From positions 158,487 to 222,486 of the forward strand of contig QZKP01000020.1 in assembly GCA_003605055.1 (NCBI GenBank): a DNA stretch of 64,000 nucleotides, given 5' to 3'. Shown piece after piece: positions 10,061 through 18,210 of this stretch. Numbering within the stretch: position 1 is the first letter of the stretch; each line of letters starts with the position of its first letter. The position numbers were made by a program, and so were the translations under genes. The stretch is from Desulfarculus sp. (GTDB taxonomy: Bacteria; Desulfobacterota; Desulfarculia; Desulfarculales; Desulfarculaceae). The notes under the pieces are model-generated. The model did no database searches, was not told the DNA's origin, and saw only the letters and a list, made by a program, of their open reading frames with translations.

Positions 10061-10978
10061 ATGGAATCCATCCGCTTCGACGGCCGGGCGGCCATCGTCA
10101 CCGGGGCCGGGGCCGGCCTGGGTAAGAGCTACGCCAAGTTCCTGGCCGCGCGGGGGGCCCGGGTGCTGGTCAACGACCTGGGCAGCGGCTACGCGGACCA
10201 GGAGCGCTCGGCCGGCCCGGCCGCGCAGGTGGCCCGGGAGATCGTGGACAGCGGCGGCCGGGCCCTGGCCAACAGCGACAGCGTGGCCGACTGGGAGGGG
10301 GCCCGGCGCATGGTGCAAGAGTGCCGGCAGGCCTTCGGCCGGGTGGACATCCTGATCAACAACGCCGGCATCCTGCGCGACCGCTCCCTGCTCAAGATGC
10401 CGCCCGAGGACTTCCAGATGGTGCTGAGCGTGCACCTCTTGGGCGCCTTTTACATGACCCGGGCCGCCTTTCCCATCATGAAGGAGCAGGCCTACGGCCG
10501 CATCGTGCTGACCACCTCCACCAGCGGGCTGTTCGGGGTCTTCGGCCAGACCAACTACTCGGCGGCCAAGCTGGGGCTGGTGGGCTTCATGAACGCGCTC
10601 AAGCAGGAGGGGGCCCGCTACGACATCCTGGTCAACGCGGTGGCGCCCCTGGCCGCCACCCGCCTGAGCCAGCCCACCGGCTTCTTCCCGCCGGAGATGG
10701 AGGCGCTGCTGCGGCCGGAGCTGGTCACGCCCCTGGTGGCCTGGTTCTGCAGCGAGCAGTGCAGCGTCAGCGGGGACATCGTGCAGGCCGGCGGCGGCTA
10801 CTTCGCCAAGGTGCAGATCCTGGAGGGCCGGGGGGTGCGCTGGGACCCCCGGCAGGAGCTGACTCCGGAGATGATCGCCGAAGGCTACGGCCGCATCAGC
10901 GACATGCGCGGGGCGCGGCCCTTTGCCTCGGCCAATGAGCAGATGCAGGCGGCCCTGGCGCCGCTCAAGGAAAAATAG
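10061..10978 (+). CDS. Short-chain dehydrogenase, D-3-hydroxyacyl-CoA dehydrogenase-like
   Basis: A 305-residue SDR. It shows VTGAGAGLGKSYAKFLAARGA, NNAGILRD, the SYN-region STSG and YSAAK, and the NDLG after the Rossmann fold that is characteristic of the dehydrogenase part of multifunctional enzyme type 2. This suggests beta-oxidation of (3R)-hydroxyacyl-CoA. ATG 10061 has GGAAGGGAGGG upstream; the longer frame lacks such a site. The next ligase gene follows at 10 bases, so the two are co-transcribed. Confidence 0.88.
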   Translation: MESIRFDGRAAIVTGAGAGLGKSYAKFLAARGARVLVNDLGSGYADQERSAGPAAQVAREIVDSGGRALANSDSVADWEGARRMVQECRQAFGRVDILINNAGILRDRSLLKMPPEDFQMVLSVHLLGAFYMTRAAFPIMKEQAYGRIVLTTSTSGLFGVFGQTNYSAAKLGLVGFMNALKQEGARYDILVNAVAPLAATRLSQPTGFFPPEMEALLRPELVTPLVAWFCSEQCSVSGDIVQAGGGYFAKVQILEGRGVRWDPRQELTPEMIAEGYGRISDMRGARPFASANEQMQAALAPLKEK

Positions 10979-10988
10979 GAGGTATCCC

Positions 10989-12548
10989 ATGCAGCGTTTC
11001 CAGGTGCCCGACGTAATCATCACCGACGTCATCGCCAGCCACGGCAAGTGGCGGGCCAGCAAGCCGGCCGTGATCTGCGAGGACGACTCCATCACCTGGG
11101 GGGACTTCAACCGCCGGGTGAACCAGGCGGCCAACCGGCTCAGGGCCCTGGGCCTGGCCAAGGGCGACAAGGCCAGCTTGTTGTGCGGCAACTGCATCGA
11201 GATGCTCATCAGCCTGTTCGGCATCATCAAGGCCGGCGGCGTGGCCGTGCCCCTGAGCGTGATGGTGCAGGGCGAGTCCCTGGCGCGCATGGTGGTGGAC
11301 TCGGACAGCAAGTTCCTCCTGGCCCAGGCGCCCATGGCCCCGGTGATGAACGCCTTTCGGGACCAGTTCACGGCCATCGCCCCCGAGGGCTACGTGGTCA
11401 TCGGCGGCCAAGCCCCCGGCTGGACGCCCTTCTACGACTTCCTGCTCCCGGCCGCGGACACGGAGCCCGGGGTCAGGCTGGTCTATGAGGACCCCATCAA
11501 CATCATGTACACCTCGGGCACCACCGGCGTGCCCAAGGGCATCCTGCACAACCACCACAACCGCACCCACTTCGCCCTGTCCTTCGGCATGGACTTCCGC
11601 TGCGACTCCAGCGCGGTGAGCATCGTCACCACCGCCCTGTACGCCAACGGCACCTGGCTGACCATGCTGCCCACCATCTTCGGCGGCGGCACCCTGGTGG
11701 TGATGACCAAGTTCGAGCCCCAGGAGTTCCTGGCCCTGGCCGCCCGGCACCGCTGCACGCACACCTTCATGGTGCCCACCCAGTTCACGGTGCTCTTGGA
11801 GCAGGAGAACTTCGGCCAGTACGACCTCAGCTCCATGCGGGTGTGGCTCTCGGCCGGCAGCCCCTTCCGGCCCCAGACCAAGCGCGAGGTGCTGGAGCGC
11901 TTCCCGGGCGAGCTGATGGAGCTGTGGGGGCTCACCGAGGGCGTGGCCACCACGCTGAAGCCCGAGCACATGCGCGCCAAGACCGAGTCCGTGGGCCTGC
12001 CCCTGGTGGGCTGGGACGTGGCCATCATAGACGAGCAGGGCCAGCGCCTGCCGCCCAACCAGTCCGGCGAGATCGTGGCCTTCAGCGTCTTCCTGATGCC
12101 CGAGTACTACAAGCTGCCCGACAAGACCCAGGAGGCCATCTGGCTGGACGAACAGGGCCGCACCTTCCTGCGCACCGGGGACATGGGCAAGCTGGACGAG
12201 GACGGCTTCCTCTACGTCCTGGACCGCAAAAAGGATATGATCATCAGCGGGGGCATAAACATCTTCGCCAGCGACATCGAGGAGGTGGCCGCCAAGCACC
12301 CGGCGGTGGCCGACGTGGCGGTGATCGGCCTGCCCCACCCCAAATGGGGCGAGACGCCGGTGGCCCTGGTCATCCCCAAGCCCGAGGCCGCGGCCGGGGC
12401 CGGGGAGATAAAGGACTGGCTCAACCCCCGCCTGGCCAAGTACCAGCGGGTGAGCCAGGTCATCATCCGCCAGGACTTCCCGCGCAACGTGCTGGGCAAG
12501 GTGCTCAAGCGCGAGCTGCGCGACGAATACCAGAACCTGGCCGGTTAG
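10989..12548 (+). CDS. AMP-forming acyl-CoA ligase
   Basis: A 519-residue class I adenylate-forming enzyme of the long/medium-chain fatty acid-CoA ligase group. The P-loop is MYTSGTTGVPKGI, followed by the ELWGLTEG segment, DRKKDMIISGG hinge and terminal NVLGKVLKREL lysine. AGGAGG at 10978-10983 sets the ATG at 10989. Its stop codon overlaps by four bases the stop of the convergent gene at 12545-13414. Confidence 0.93.
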   Translation: MQRFQVPDVIITDVIASHGKWRASKPAVICEDDSITWGDFNRRVNQAANRLRALGLAKGDKASLLCGNCIEMLISLFGIIKAGGVAVPLSVMVQGESLARMVVDSDSKFLLAQAPMAPVMNAFRDQFTAIAPEGYVVIGGQAPGWTPFYDFLLPAADTEPGVRLVYEDPINIMYTSGTTGVPKGILHNHHNRTHFALSFGMDFRCDSSAVSIVTTALYANGTWLTMLPTIFGGGTLVVMTKFEPQEFLALAARHRCTHTFMVPTQFTVLLEQENFGQYDLSSMRVWLSAGSPFRPQTKREVLERFPGELMELWGLTEGVATTLKPEHMRAKTESVGLPLVGWDVAIIDEQGQRLPPNQSGEIVAFSVFLMPEYYKLPDKTQEAIWLDEQGRTFLRTGDMGKLDEDGFLYVLDRKKDMIISGGINIFASDIEEVAAKHPAVADVAVIGLPHPKWGETPVALVIPKPEAAAGAGEIKDWLNPRLAKYQRVSQVIIRQDFPRNVLGKVLKRELRDEYQNLAG

Positions 12549-13414
12549 GAGGGCTCCCCGCCGGCCCCCTGGTCCCGGCCGGCCAGGGCCCGCCACTGCT
12601 CCCGGGCCTGGGCGATCTCGCCCAAGGCCTGGGACAGCAGGGCAAAGGCCTCCTGCCAGGCCTGGCAGGAGGCGGCCTGATAGCGCAGGAACCCCCGGCA
12701 GAAAAAGAAGAACTGGCAGGCCAGGCACTCGGGCTGCAGCCGGGGCAGGCCCTCCTGATACTCCCGCAGCCCGCGGCCGGGGCCGCTCTGTTGCCAGGCC
12801 CCGGGCGGGTCCCAAACGCTGCCCAGGCAGCGCCCGGCGGCCAGGTCATCGTAGCTGGCGGCCAGGTTGCCCTCCTGGTCGGCGAAGAGGTAGCGCTCGG
12901 GGTTGCAGCGGGCCAGTTCCCACAGGTCCAGGTTGCGGCTGTCCAGCAGGCAGGCCAGGATGGTGTGAAAGGGCTCCAGGGGCGCCTGCAGGGCGTGGTG
13001 GTGCAGATAGTGCTCCAGCAGCCCCCCGGCCTGCTCCTGGCTGATGGCGCTGCGGTTGTAGAGCAGGTCCACCGGCAGGCCCAGGGAGGCGGCCAGGCGG
13101 GCCTGCTCCAGCAGCCCCGGGCCGGAGGCCAGGCGCACCAGCACCCCGCCCCGGGCCAGGCGGTGGATGTTGTCCACCAGCTCCTCCACGCCTGAGGGAT
13201 AGACCACCATGCCCCGCTCCCCCAGCTTCTGTTGCCGGGGGGCGCCGGACAGGGGGCCGAAGTAATCCACGCCCACCGCCTGCGGGCCCAGTTGCGCCAG
13301 GCCTTCCTCGATCAGGGCCCCGTCGCGGCCGTAGAGCACCACCTGCAAGGGCAGGCGCTCAGACCAGGCAACCAGCGGGGGACAGTGCATACTCAGCGGC
13401 GCGTCCGCGGCCAT
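12545..13414 (-). CDS. Radical SAM-associated protein with SPASM-like cysteines but no CX3CX2C
   Basis: This 289-residue protein matches nothing I can name. It overlaps the 3' end of the radical SAM gene upstream by 56 bases and has a GGAG seven bases before its ATG, so it is translationally coupled. Residues 1-160 look alpha/beta (LPLQVVLYGRDG, VLVRLASG, GLPVDLLYNRSA), as in a radical SAM barrel, but there is no CX3CX2C motif. The C-terminal half resembles a SPASM region: Cys170, ADQEGNLAAS, Cys196, then CLACQFFFFCRGF (230, 233, 239) and Cys250. I infer a catalytically dead partner that may carry auxiliary iron-sulfur clusters or present the substrate. GeoRSP peptide systems offer a precedent for a SPASM-only partner. 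Confidence 0.7.
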   Translation of the reverse strand: MAADAPLSMHCPPLVAWSERLPLQVVLYGRDGALIEEGLAQLGPQAVGVDYFGPLSGAPRQQKLGERGMVVYPSGVEELVDNIHRLARGGVLVRLASGPGLLEQARLAASLGLPVDLLYNRSAISQEQAGGLLEHYLHHHALQAPLEPFHTILACLLDSRNLDLWELARCNPERYLFADQEGNLAASYDDLAAGRCLGSVWDPPGAWQQSGPGRGLREYQEGLPRLQPECLACQFFFFCRGFLRYQAASCQAWQEAFALLSQALGEIAQAREQWRALAGRDQGAGGEPS

Positions 13415-14552
13415 AGCATATCTCCGGCAGGGGTTCCGGCTCCTGGTCCGCCCGGGGGGCGCCGAACACCTGCTCGAAAAAGTATTTGCGGGCCTGGCAC
13501 CAGGTGGTGGGGCGGAAGGGGTCGCCGTAGGTTATCTCCGGGTCCACGTAGCAGCCGCCGTGGCAATAGCGCCACCAGCCGCAGCCCCGGCAGGCGCTGA
13601 GCTGCAGGTAGATGATGCGGTTGGCGCAGCGCAGCCGCACCGGCGAGTCCAGGATGGCGGCCAGGTCCTGCTGAAGGATGTTGCCCAGGGGCTGGGTGCC
13701 CCGGTCCACGCCGCGGCCGCAGGTGTAGATGGTGCCGTCGGCGTCCACCCCCAGGTGGGAGCTGGCGCAGTTGCCCGACTCCTCGCAGCACAGGTTGTTG
13801 GTGATGCCCTGGTGGTGGTACTCGTGCAGGGCGCTAAAGGGGTCCCAGCGCTGCTGGGTGCCGCTGTCCAGCCACAGGCCGTACATCTCCACCATGAAGC
13901 GGCCCCACTGCTCAGGGGTGAGGTGGTAGTGCTCGGAGCCCGGTCGGCCGGCTCGGCCCTCGGGGTACATGGGGTTCATGCGCACTGGGATGTCGACGAA
14001 CTCACCGGCGAGGCACGCGAACACCTCCGCCGCCCGGTCCAGGGAGTAGCGGTGCACGGTATAGACCAGGCCCAGGGGCTGGCCCTCCTGGCGGGCCAGG
14101 CCCACCGAGGCCCGGAAGCGCCGGTCGTAATCGCCCTGCTTCATCAGGCGGATGCCGCCGATGGGGTCGAAGCTGGTGCCGATGGGCCCCGGGGTTCCGT
14201 CGTCCAGGCGCAGCAGGCGCTTGAGCAGCCCGGCAATGTCCGGGTTGTAGGCCAGCAGGTTGGACTGCATGATGTTGTTCACCTCCAGCCCGGCCGGCCG
14301 CAGCAGCTCCTCCTGCAGCTCCAGAACCAGCTCGTAGAAGGAGGCGGGCATCAACAGGGGCTCCCCGCCGTGCCAGGTGAACATCACCCCGCGCAGGCCC
14401 CGCTCGGCCTGCGCGGCCAGGCGCTGGTGCAGCAGCCGCAGCGTCTGGCGGCTCATGGTCAGGCGAGGATAGTGCTCCTTCCAGGCCGAGCAGTACACGC
14501 AGGCCGCGTTGCAGGCGTTGGTGGGCTTCATGATCAGGGTGGCGTATTCCAT
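13359..14552 (-). CDS. Radical SAM/SPASM peptide-modifying enzyme
   Basis: A 397-residue enzyme of the anaerobic sulfatase-maturase-like radical SAM/SPASM group. The SAM cluster motif is CNAACVYC (Cys14, 18, 21), followed by WHGGEP. The C-terminal SPASM region has the CCEESGNCASSHLGVDADG segment, IYTCGR and CRGCGWWRYCHGGC, which would bind two auxiliary [4Fe-4S] clusters. Such enzymes modify ribosomally made peptides or protein side chains. It begins three bases after the stop of the other radical SAM gene and lies in one transcription unit with the Tyr-repeat precursor at 15649-16035, its most likely substrate. Confidence 0.88.
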   Translation of the reverse strand: MEYATLIMKPTNACNAACVYCSAWKEHYPRLTMSRQTLRLLHQRLAAQAERGLRGVMFTWHGGEPLLMPASFYELVLELQEELLRPAGLEVNNIMQSNLLAYNPDIAGLLKRLLRLDDGTPGPIGTSFDPIGGIRLMKQGDYDRRFRASVGLARQEGQPLGLVYTVHRYSLDRAAEVFACLAGEFVDIPVRMNPMYPEGRAGRPGSEHYHLTPEQWGRFMVEMYGLWLDSGTQQRWDPFSALHEYHHQGITNNLCCEESGNCASSHLGVDADGTIYTCGRGVDRGTQPLGNILQQDLAAILDSPVRLRCANRIIYLQLSACRGCGWWRYCHGGCYVDPEITYGDPFRPTTWCQARKYFFEQVFGAPRADQEPEPLPEICYGRGRAAEYALSPAGCLV

Positions 14553-14555
14553 GGC

Positions 14556-15536
14556 CTAGCCTATCTGGGCGATGTCCCGCTCCAGGTAGTGGGAGATGCA
14601 GCCGCCCGAGCACTGCCGGCGCTCAAGGAACTTGCAGGAGGCGCATTTGTCGTACAGGCCCTTTTGCTCCAGCTCCGGCTGGAACATGCCGGTCAGGTGC
14701 TTGACCAGGGCCTCCAGGTCGCTGAACTGGGTGAGCAGCACGCTCTTGGTGGCCGACAGGGGGAAGCAGAACCAGACCTTGAGGTCCGGGCCGATGTCAA
14801 TGGGCGGGCCGCAGGTGAAGTTTAGCTGCGCGTCGCAGCGGAACAGGGCCCCGATCTGGGCGTCGCTGAACAGGCACAGGGGGAAGCCGCAGTCCATGAT
14901 GATCTTGATCCCCTGCTTATCGCACTCCGCGGCCAGGGCCAGCACCTGCTCCACCACCCGTGGGTAGTCGGCCACGGGCAGGCCCAGGTTCTGCCGGCCC
15001 ACGATGGGCTGGGCCAGGCCCAGGCGCAAATGGGAAGTCAGCTCGTAGCGGGCGATGGTCTCCAGCAGAAAGGAGAAGTCGTGGTCGGCCCGGAATATGT
15101 TGAAGCTCAGGGAGGCGTTCTGCTTCAGGCTGGCCATGACCCGGCGCTGGCTGGCGTCCTCTTCGGCGCTGCGCAGGTGCCCTTCGTTGAGGTTGATCAC
15201 CAGGCACAGCTCCTGGCTGCTGGGGGCGAAGTCGGCCAGCACCGCGCCTATCTCCGCCAGCACCGGCGGGGCCATGACGCCGTTGGTGAACACGTTGACC
15301 AGGAAGTGGCGGCCTAGCACGTAGCGCAGGAAGTGGGCGAAGCGGGGGTGCAGGGTGGGCTCGCCGCCCAGGATGTTCAGGTGCTTGGCGCCGGAGCCGT
15401 CCAGGAAGTCCAGCACCGTCACCAGGTTGGCAAAGGAAAGCTGGTGCTGGGCCGTGGGATCCTGGCTGAGCTTCTCCTTGGCGAAGCAGTAAGGGCAGTT
15501 GCGATTGCAATAGTCTGTGAATAGCAGGTTGGGCAA
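14556..15536 (-). CDS. Radical SAM protein with C-terminal cysteine cluster
   Basis: A 326-residue radical SAM enzyme. The motif CNRNCPYC (Cys10, 14, 17) lies unusually close to the N terminus, GGEP is at 57-60, and the C terminus has CASCKFLERRQCSGGC (Cys298, 301, 309, 313), a twitch/SPASM-like cluster site. The start is TTG 15536, supported by TGAGGA eight bases upstream; a TTG start hints at low translation relative to the precursor. Paired with the second radical SAM enzyme downstream, it recalls the paired HxsB/HxsC maturases of the His-Xaa-Ser system, although the repeat substrate here is Tyr-rich. Confidence 0.85.
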   Translation of the reverse strand: MPNLLFTDYCNRNCPYCFAKEKLSQDPTAQHQLSFANLVTVLDFLDGSGAKHLNILGGEPTLHPRFAHFLRYVLGRHFLVNVFTNGVMAPPVLAEIGAVLADFAPSSQELCLVINLNEGHLRSAEEDASQRRVMASLKQNASLSFNIFRADHDFSFLLETIARYELTSHLRLGLAQPIVGRQNLGLPVADYPRVVEQVLALAAECDKQGIKIIMDCGFPLCLFSDAQIGALFRCDAQLNFTCGPPIDIGPDLKVWFCFPLSATKSVLLTQFSDLEALVKHLTGMFQPELEQKGLYDKCASCKFLERRQCSGGCISHYLERDIAQIG

Positions 15537-15607
15537 GTGGATTCCTCAGCGGGAGCGAAGCGACCTTGCGCCAAGACGCGCCGGACGCCGCCCGGGCAGA
15601 ACCCCGG

Positions 15608-15621
15608 CCGCCGGCCGGCGG
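15608..15621 (-). repeat. GC palindrome between precursor and maturase genes
   Basis: CCGCCGGCCGGCGG is a perfect 14-base palindrome in the 112-base gap between the precursor and first radical SAM gene. As RNA it could form a hairpin without a T-tract, consistent with partial read-through or 3'-end protection that keeps precursor mRNA above maturase mRNA. Confidence 0.45.
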
Positions 15622-15648
15622 ATAGACACCGGAGGCTTCACCAGTGAT

Positions 15649-16035
15649 TCAGGACCGGCTGTACTTGCCGTAGTTCACGTATTTGCCGTAGTTAACGTAC
15701 TTGCCGTAGTTGATGTACTTGGAATAAACGATGGAACTGGTGGAGTACTGCCGGCTGTAGGCGCCGTAGTTGGTGTAGGCGCCGTAGTTGGTGTAGGCCC
15801 CGTAGTTGGTGTAGCTGCCCGAGCTGCTGGAGGAGTCGCTGTAGACCGAATAGCCGCTGCTGTCGCTGCTGCCGCCGCCTCCTCCGCAGCTCCCCCCCTG
15901 CGGCCGCAGGGCGCCGTTTTCACCCACGCCTATGCCGCCCACACCCACGATCAGGCCGCAGACGGCCAGGGACCATTTTCTGAGATTCTTGAGGAAATCA
16001 CGCCTGGTGCCGCCATTAGTGCTGGACGCACCCAT
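15649..16035 (-). CDS. Candidate RiPP precursor: Tat-signal protein with Y-x-N-Y-G hexapeptide repeats
   Basis: A 128-residue protein. ATG 16035 is chosen because GGAGGG lies just upstream; an in-frame ATG at 16050 has no such site. The N terminus has a twin-arginine motif TRRDFLK (residues 10-16) and a hydrophobic stretch SLAVCGLIVGVGGIGVG. A Gly/Ser-rich linker (about 45-73) leads to two blocks of three hexapeptides: YTNYGA x3 (75-92) and YINYGK, YVNYGK x2 (107-124). Both blocks end in YSR. About one fifth of the last 60 residues is Tyr. Directly downstream are two radical SAM genes and a SPASM-like gene. Y-x-N fits the aromatic-x-x motif used by three-residue cyclophane-forming radical SAM enzymes, but cross-linking is inference. 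An unmodified Tyr-rich surface protein is the alternative. Confidence 0.75.
   Translation of the reverse strand: MGASSTNGGTRRDFLKNLRKWSLAVCGLIVGVGGIGVGENGALRPQGGSCGGGGGSSDSSGYSVYSDSSSSSGSYTNYGAYTNYGAYTNYGAYSRQYSTSSIVYSKYINYGKYVNYGKYVNYGKYSRS
15664..15717 (-). repeat. Three 18-bp in-frame repeats encoding Y-(I/V)-N-Y-G-K
   Basis: Three consecutive hexapeptide codon blocks in the precursor gene. Silent and conservative differences (ATC, GTT, GTG at position 2) show that the peptide, not just the DNA, has been kept. Confidence 0.9.
15760..15813 (-). repeat. Three 18-bp in-frame repeats encoding Y-T-N-Y-G-A
   Basis: Three near-identical copies that differ only in the Gly codon. Together with the second block 42 bases downstream they form the presumed core region of the precursor. 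Confidence 0.9.
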
Positions 16036-16179
16036 GGTACCCTCCGTCATGGCAGATTTAGAGGTATTCGCGGACCCGGCTGGTTAAATTAGGCAGCTAG
16101 ACCGCAGTCGCCTCATCTTCAATACAAAGGCCAAGATGTATAAAACGAGCTGATGGTCTTTTCGCTGCTGTAGCTATCT

Positions 16180-16207
16180 TTTATCCCAATCCCGCCCTTC
16201 ATGTCAA
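16180..16207 (-). promoter_or_regulatory. Sigma-70-type promoter of the Tyr-repeat peptide operon
   Basis: On the minus strand, TTGACA (16207-16202) is followed after 16 bases by GATAAA (16185-16180), a perfect -35 and a 4/6 -10. Transcription would start near 16173, giving a leader of roughly 140 bases before the precursor ATG. This part of the 258-base gap is clearly AT-richer than its surroundings. Confidence 0.5.
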
Positions 16208-16293
16208 GGCACAATCTGACAGAATTTCAATGGCCTAGACAATGAATCTCAAGTGGGGCCCAGGGCCTGCTCTTAGCGTTGGCCGGGCCGGGG

Positions 16294-18099
16294 TCAATAA
16301 ACCAGATAGACCACCGACACCAGCACCAGCAGCACCAGCACGCTCAATGGGGTGCCGGCCTTGATGAAGTCCAGGCTGCGGTAGCCGCCGGCGCCCATGT
16401 ACAGGGCGTTGACCTGGTGCGTGGGCAGCATGAAGGAGTTGGAGGCGGCCAGCCCCACCACCAGGGCGGCCAGGCGCGGGTCCAGCCCCGCATCCTGGGC
16501 CAAGTTCACCACCAGGGGCACCAGCAGCACCGTGGCCCCCACATTGGACACCACCAGGGTGAAAGCCGAGGACAGGGCCGCGATCAGCAGCAGCAGCAGG
16601 AAGGCCGGCGGCTGATCCAGCCAGGCCATGAGCTTGCCGGCCAGCCAGGCCGCGGCCCCGGTCTGCTGGGCGGCCAGGCCCAGGGGTATGAGCCCGGCCA
16701 ACAGGAACACGGTGCGCCAGTCCACGCCCCGGTAGGCCTCGTCAAGGGACAGCACCCCGCTGAGCACCATGCCGAAGGCGCCGGCCATGAGGCAGACCGG
16801 CAGGCTGAGGCTGGTGAAGATCACCAGGGCGGTGGACAGGGCGAAGCAGGCCACGGCCGCGCCGGCCTTTTGCGGGTGCAGCACCTCATGATCCAGGGAG
16901 TGGGTGAAGATCAGGTCGCGCGTCTGGCGAAAACGCTGAAACTGCTCCCAGGCCCCGTGCATGAGGATGGCGTCGCCCACCTGGAGCCGCCGCTGGCCCA
17001 GGTGGGTGTAGTACACGTGCTCCTGGCGGTAAAGGGCCAGGGGCGCGACCAGATAATTGTGGCGGAAGCGTATCTCCTGCAGGCTGCGGCCGATGAACTT
17101 GGAGCGCGGCGGCACCACCGCCTCGGCGACGCCGCTCAGGGCGCTGGAGAGCTCCCGGGCGAAGGTGTGCAGCTCGCGGCTCACGGTGAATCCGTAGGCC
17201 TGGGCCGCCTGGGCCACCTGCTCGGCAATGCCGTAGACCGCCACCACGCTGCCCGGGGACACGGTGGCGTCGCGGTCCGGCGGCAGCACCTTGACCCGCT
17301 CGTCCTGGGTCTTCAAAGCCACCACGTGCACCAGATAGGCGTCGCATATCTCGTCCACTTTGGGCGCCCGGCGGGCGTCGGCCGGCAGGGTCAGCTCGAA
17401 CAGCACCCCCAGGCGGCTGTAATACTTCAGAGTGTCCACGGACCTGTGCGCGGAGCGGGCGTCATCGCTTTTGTCGCGGGGCAGCAGCCAGCCCCCCAGC
17501 AGGACAAAGTAGCAGATGCCCACCGCCACCAGGGCCAGCCCCACCGGCGTGACGCTGAACAGGTTGAAGGGGGCCAGGTTAAAAGGGGCCAAGAGGTCGT
17601 TGAGCATGATCAGGGGGCTGGAGCCCACCAGGGAGAGGGTGCCGCCCAGGATGGCCGCCGCGCCCATGGGCATCAAAAGCTGGGGCAGGGGCAGGCCGGT
17701 CTGGCGGCTGATGCGCCGCAGGGTGGGCAGGAACAGGACCGCGGCGCCGATAGCGTGCATCACGCTGGCCAGGAAGCCTATGGTCAAAGACAACAGGGCC
17801 ACGATGCGCCAGCGGCTGTTGCCGGCCAGCAGCACCAGGGGCCGCATCACCTGGCCGATCACGCCGGTGTGGTCCAGCCCCCGGCCCAGGATTATCACCG
17901 CGATGATGGAGATCACCGCCGTGGAGCTGAAGCCGGCGAAGGCGGTGCGGCCGTCCACCAGCCCCAGCATGGGCAGGGAAATCATGGTCAGGATGGCCAC
18001 CATGTCCACCCGCAGCCACTCGGTGACGAACAGGAAGATCACCGCGGCTATCACCGCGAAGACCAGGAGCATATCGGTGGTCAATGCTTGGGGGGGCAC
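16294..18099 (-). CDS. SLC13/DASS-type permease with TrkA-C (RCK) domains
   Basis: A protein of about 600 residues with a first membrane half (MLLVFAVIAAVIFLFV onward), a central soluble region with two TrkA_C-like segments (PDRDATVSPGSVVAVYG and LGQRRLQVGDAILMHG), and a second membrane half ending in LVLLVLVSVVYLV. The layout matches SLC13-family anion permeases (YfbS-like), which move sulfate, dicarboxylates or related anions with Na+. A longer frame starts with TTG 18126, but that codon lies in the T-tract of the upstream gene's terminator, so I favour GTG 18099; ATG 18075 is also possible. Confidence 0.85.
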   Translation of the reverse strand: MPPQALTTDMLLVFAVIAAVIFLFVTEWLRVDMVAILTMISLPMLGLVDGRTAFAGFSSTAVISIIAVIILGRGLDHTGVIGQVMRPLVLLAGNSRWRIVALLSLTIGFLASVMHAIGAAVLFLPTLRRISRQTGLPLPQLLMPMGAAAILGGTLSLVGSSPLIMLNDLLAPFNLAPFNLFSVTPVGLALVAVGICYFVLLGGWLLPRDKSDDARSAHRSVDTLKYYSRLGVLFELTLPADARRAPKVDEICDAYLVHVVALKTQDERVKVLPPDRDATVSPGSVVAVYGIAEQVAQAAQAYGFTVSRELHTFARELSSALSGVAEAVVPPRSKFIGRSLQEIRFRHNYLVAPLALYRQEHVYYTHLGQRRLQVGDAILMHGAWEQFQRFRQTRDLIFTHSLDHEVLHPQKAGAAVACFALSTALVIFTSLSLPVCLMAGAFGMVLSGVLSLDEAYRGVDWRTVFLLAGLIPLGLAAQQTGAAAWLAGKLMAWLDQPPAFLLLLLIAALSSAFTLVVSNVGATVLLVPLVVNLAQDAGLDPRLAALVVGLAASNSFMLPTHQVNALYMGAGGYRSLDFIKAGTPLSVLVLLVLVSVVYLVY

Positions 18100-18118
18100 G
18101 GCAAGCACCTGCTGGCGG

Positions 18119-18147
18119 AAAAACAAAGACCGGCCCTTGGGCCGGCC
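18119..18147 (-). terminator. Intrinsic terminator after the larA-like gene
   Basis: Read on the minus strand, a CCGGCCC-AA-GGGCCGG stem-loop (18145-18130) is followed by TCTTTGTTTTT. It ends the uxaC-larA transcript and separates it from the permease gene. Confidence 0.8.
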
Positions 18148-18210
18148 CCTCGCAGCCTGTTTAAAATTTATCCCCTGGAGCCTTGGCCTGCAAGCCCCGC
18201 CCCGCCGCCC

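Noticed and set aside
15664..15813. CRISPR-like or other DNA repeat array
   Set aside because: The repeats are 18 bp, contiguous and in frame, with codon-level variation, so they are coding repeats.
15517..16092. Long plus-strand frame opposite the Tyr-repeat gene, with VLAVV-type repeats
   Set aside because: It is the antisense image of the hexapeptide repeats, lacks a ribosome-binding site, and the minus frame has the signal peptide and operon context.
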